A stretch of DNA of 49,238 nucleotides, taken from positions 1-49,238 of the forward strand of contig NZ_JAUTDN010000042.1 of assembly GCF_030646155.1 (NCBI RefSeq), read 5' to 3'. This DNA comes from Conexibacter sp. CPCC 205762 (lineage in GTDB: Bacteria > Actinomycetota > Thermoleophilia > Solirubrobacterales > Solirubrobacteraceae). The notes under the pieces were generated by a model. That model did not search any database, was not told where the DNA came from, and was given only the letters and a program-made list of their open reading frames with translations. Positions within the stretch are counted from its first letter, which is position 1. Every line of letters starts with the position of its first letter. Position numbers and translations under genes: made by a program. Shown here piece by piece: positions 48,102-49,238 of the stretch.

Positions 48102-49238
48102 ATGCGCCGCTCTCTCCACCTCAGCATGCGCGCGGCCGTCTGCGCGTGCGCGGCGTGCCTCGTGTTCACGCCGCCCGCGGGCGCGACGATCGAGCCCGGC
48201 GCGGTCCTCGACGGGCCGGCCGCCGGCATCCTCGACGTCGGCGGCGCCGCGCTCGCCGCCGACGGCAGCGGCGGCGTCGTCTATCGCAAGCTGGTCGACG
48301 GCCAGCCGCACGTCTTCGTCGCGCGCTTCGCCCGCGGCCGCTGGCAGGCGCCGGTCCGCGCCGACGCCGGCCAGCTCGGCCCGGCGACCGCGCCCGTGCT
48401 CGCCGCCGGCCGCGGCGGCCGCCTGATCGCCGCCTGGGTGCAGCCGTGGACCTCGGTCGCAGCGCGGCCGGGCGCGGCCGCGACGCTGCGGCGGCGGCTC
48501 GTCGCGGCGGTGTTGCAGCCGGGCGCGAGCGGCTTCGGCGAGCCGCAGCCGATCGACGACGTCGGCGACGGCGCGGTGGCCGATCCGTCGCTGGCGATCG
48601 CGCCGAGCGGCGCGGCGCTGGTCGTCTACCGCGTCGTGACCGACCCGCTCACGCCCGGTCTGGTGACGACGACCCGCACGCCGATGCGAACCGGCGACGC
48701 GCTCGTCGACGTCCGCATCGCCCGCTTCAACGGCGTCGCCTGGTCGTCGCTCGGCGCGGTCAACCGCGCGCCGAGACAGGTGACGATGCGCCGCCCGACG
48801 GCCGCGAACACGCCCGCGCTCGCCGTCGGCGCGGGGGATGCGGCGGCGGTCGCCTGGCAGGAGCCCGACGCCGACGGCGTCGCGCGGATCTGGGCGCGGC
48901 GGGTCTTCAGCTCCGGCTTCGGCGCCGCCTCCCAGCTGAGCCCGTCGTCGCTCGGCGCCGAGCGCGTGACCGCCGACGCCGACGCCCCCGCGCTCGCCGT
49001 CGCCGGCAACGCGCAGGCGGTCGCGGCATTCCGCGTCGGGGGAGCCGGCGGCGGGATCTTCGCCAACCAGCTCGCGGCGGGCGACACGGGCGCCAGCAGC
49101 GATGCGGGCGCGGGCGGTTCCGGGGCGGGCGCGGGCGGTTCCGGGGCGGGCGCGGGCGGTGGCGCGGGCTCCGGCTCGGGCGCCGGCGCCGTCGTCGGGT
49201 GGCGGCCGGCGGCGCGGCTTGCGACGGCGGCGCTCGCC
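48102..49238 (+). CDS. secreted protein of unknown function, N-terminal part (cut by window end)
   Basis: The frame is open from ATG 48102 to the end of the window (379 codons) without a stop. The N-terminus has a signal peptide (MRRSLHLSMRAAVCACAACL, cleavage likely after AGA). The mature part has repeated stretches such as LAADGSGGVVYRK, LAAGRGGRLIAAW, IAPSGAALVVYR and GAGDAAAVAWQE, one per 50-60 residues, which suggests a beta-propeller. The last visible part is a glycine-rich linker with seven-residue repeats (AGGSGAG). No enzyme family is recognised. The promoter with a TAGCCT -10 and an OmpR-type direct repeat lies upstream. Confidence 0.8.
   Translation, partial: MRRSLHLSMRAAVCACAACLVFTPPAGATIEPGAVLDGPAAGILDVGGAALAADGSGGVVYRKLVDGQPHVFVARFARGRWQAPVRADAGQLGPATAPVLAAGRGGRLIAAWVQPWTSVAARPGAAATLRRRLVAAVLQPGASGFGEPQPIDDVGDGAVADPSLAIAPSGAALVVYRVVTDPLTPGLVTTTRTPMRTGDALVDVRIARFNGVAWSSLGAVNRAPRQVTMRRPTAANTPALAVGAGDAAAVAWQEPDADGVARIWARRVFSSGFGAASQLSPSSLGAERVTADADAPALAVAGNAQAVAAFRVGGAGGGIFANQLAAGDTGASSDAGAGGSGAGAGGSGAGAGGGAGSGSGAGAVVGWRPAARLATAALA
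49110..49163 (+). repeat. 21-bp tandem repeats coding for a glycine-rich linker
   Basis: 49110-49130 and 49131-49151 are identical 21-base units, and a third, partial unit starts at 49152. They encode GGSGAGA-type heptapeptides in the secreted protein. Confidence 0.85.

Noticed and set aside
1..49238. Mobile element or prophage
   Set aside because: No transposase, integrase, phage structural gene, terminal repeats or tRNA-linked attachment site was recognised on either strand.

Overview
The window is very GC-rich (roughly 70-75 % by eye) and has actinobacterial promoters (TTGACA/TANNNT), many GTG and TTG starts, and dense ATGA/TGATG overlaps between genes. Secreted proteins carry the serine/arginine-rich C-terminal beta domains common in Thermoleophilia. 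Several genes use the arginine codon AGA often, which is odd at this GC content. Together this suggests a Solirubrobacterales actinobacterium, Conexibacter-like. That assignment is inference from style and gene content. No rRNA, tRNA, CRISPR array, insertion sequence or prophage was recognised. 45 protein genes are called, two of them cut by the window ends.

Region 1 (1-8005) is a catabolic island. Leftward it encodes a phosphotriesterase-family hydrolase, a cyclase-family hydrolase and the start of a gamma-glutamyltransferase. Rightward it encodes a second phosphotriesterase-family hydrolase, a Rieske oxygenase, a glutamine-synthetase-like ligase, a 7Fe-type ferredoxin and an FprA-type ferredoxin reductase. 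Three control regions (1093-1119, 2265-2291, 3395-3421) each hold two GGATCC boxes with centres exactly 21 bp apart, so the genes look like one regulon. The gene set suggests a route in which an amine is glutamylated, oxygenated, deglutamylated and hydrolysed. This is the best candidate for an undescribed system in the window.

Region 2 (8006-31026) is mixed. It holds a secreted M36 metallopeptidase, a secreted FG-GAP/VCBS protein, a chemoreceptor, two overlapping TetR regulators with a sulfotransferase-like protein, a VapBC-type toxin-antitoxin pair, a DUF3253 protein, a flotillin/NfeD pair, small unknown and membrane proteins, a BtuF-like protein next to a fused B12 mutase (IcmF), an ECF sigma factor with a CU044_5270-type partner, and a secreted serine hydrolase.

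Region 3 (30199-45546) is a second catabolic island. A GntR/FCD regulator and a zinc dehydrogenase run left. A ten-gene, nearly gapless operon runs right and encodes a Dpp/Opp-type ABC importer interleaved with a methyltransferase and a PIG-L deacetylase, then an enolase-superfamily dehydratase, a CocE-type hydrolase and a second zinc dehydrogenase. An SDR and a Tat-exported beta-helix protein flank it. The same 12-base operator overlaps the -35 box of two promoters with identical geometry (31073 and 34146), which defines a probable GntR regulon. The gene set points to uptake and breakdown of a decorated sugar or sugar acid; the substrate cannot be read from the sequence.

Region 4 (45579-49238) has an ECF sigma factor, two OmpR-type winged-helix regulators that converge and overlap by 70 bp (one carrying a 27-bp tandem repeat), and the start of a secreted protein gene with an OmpR-type 11-bp direct repeat upstream.
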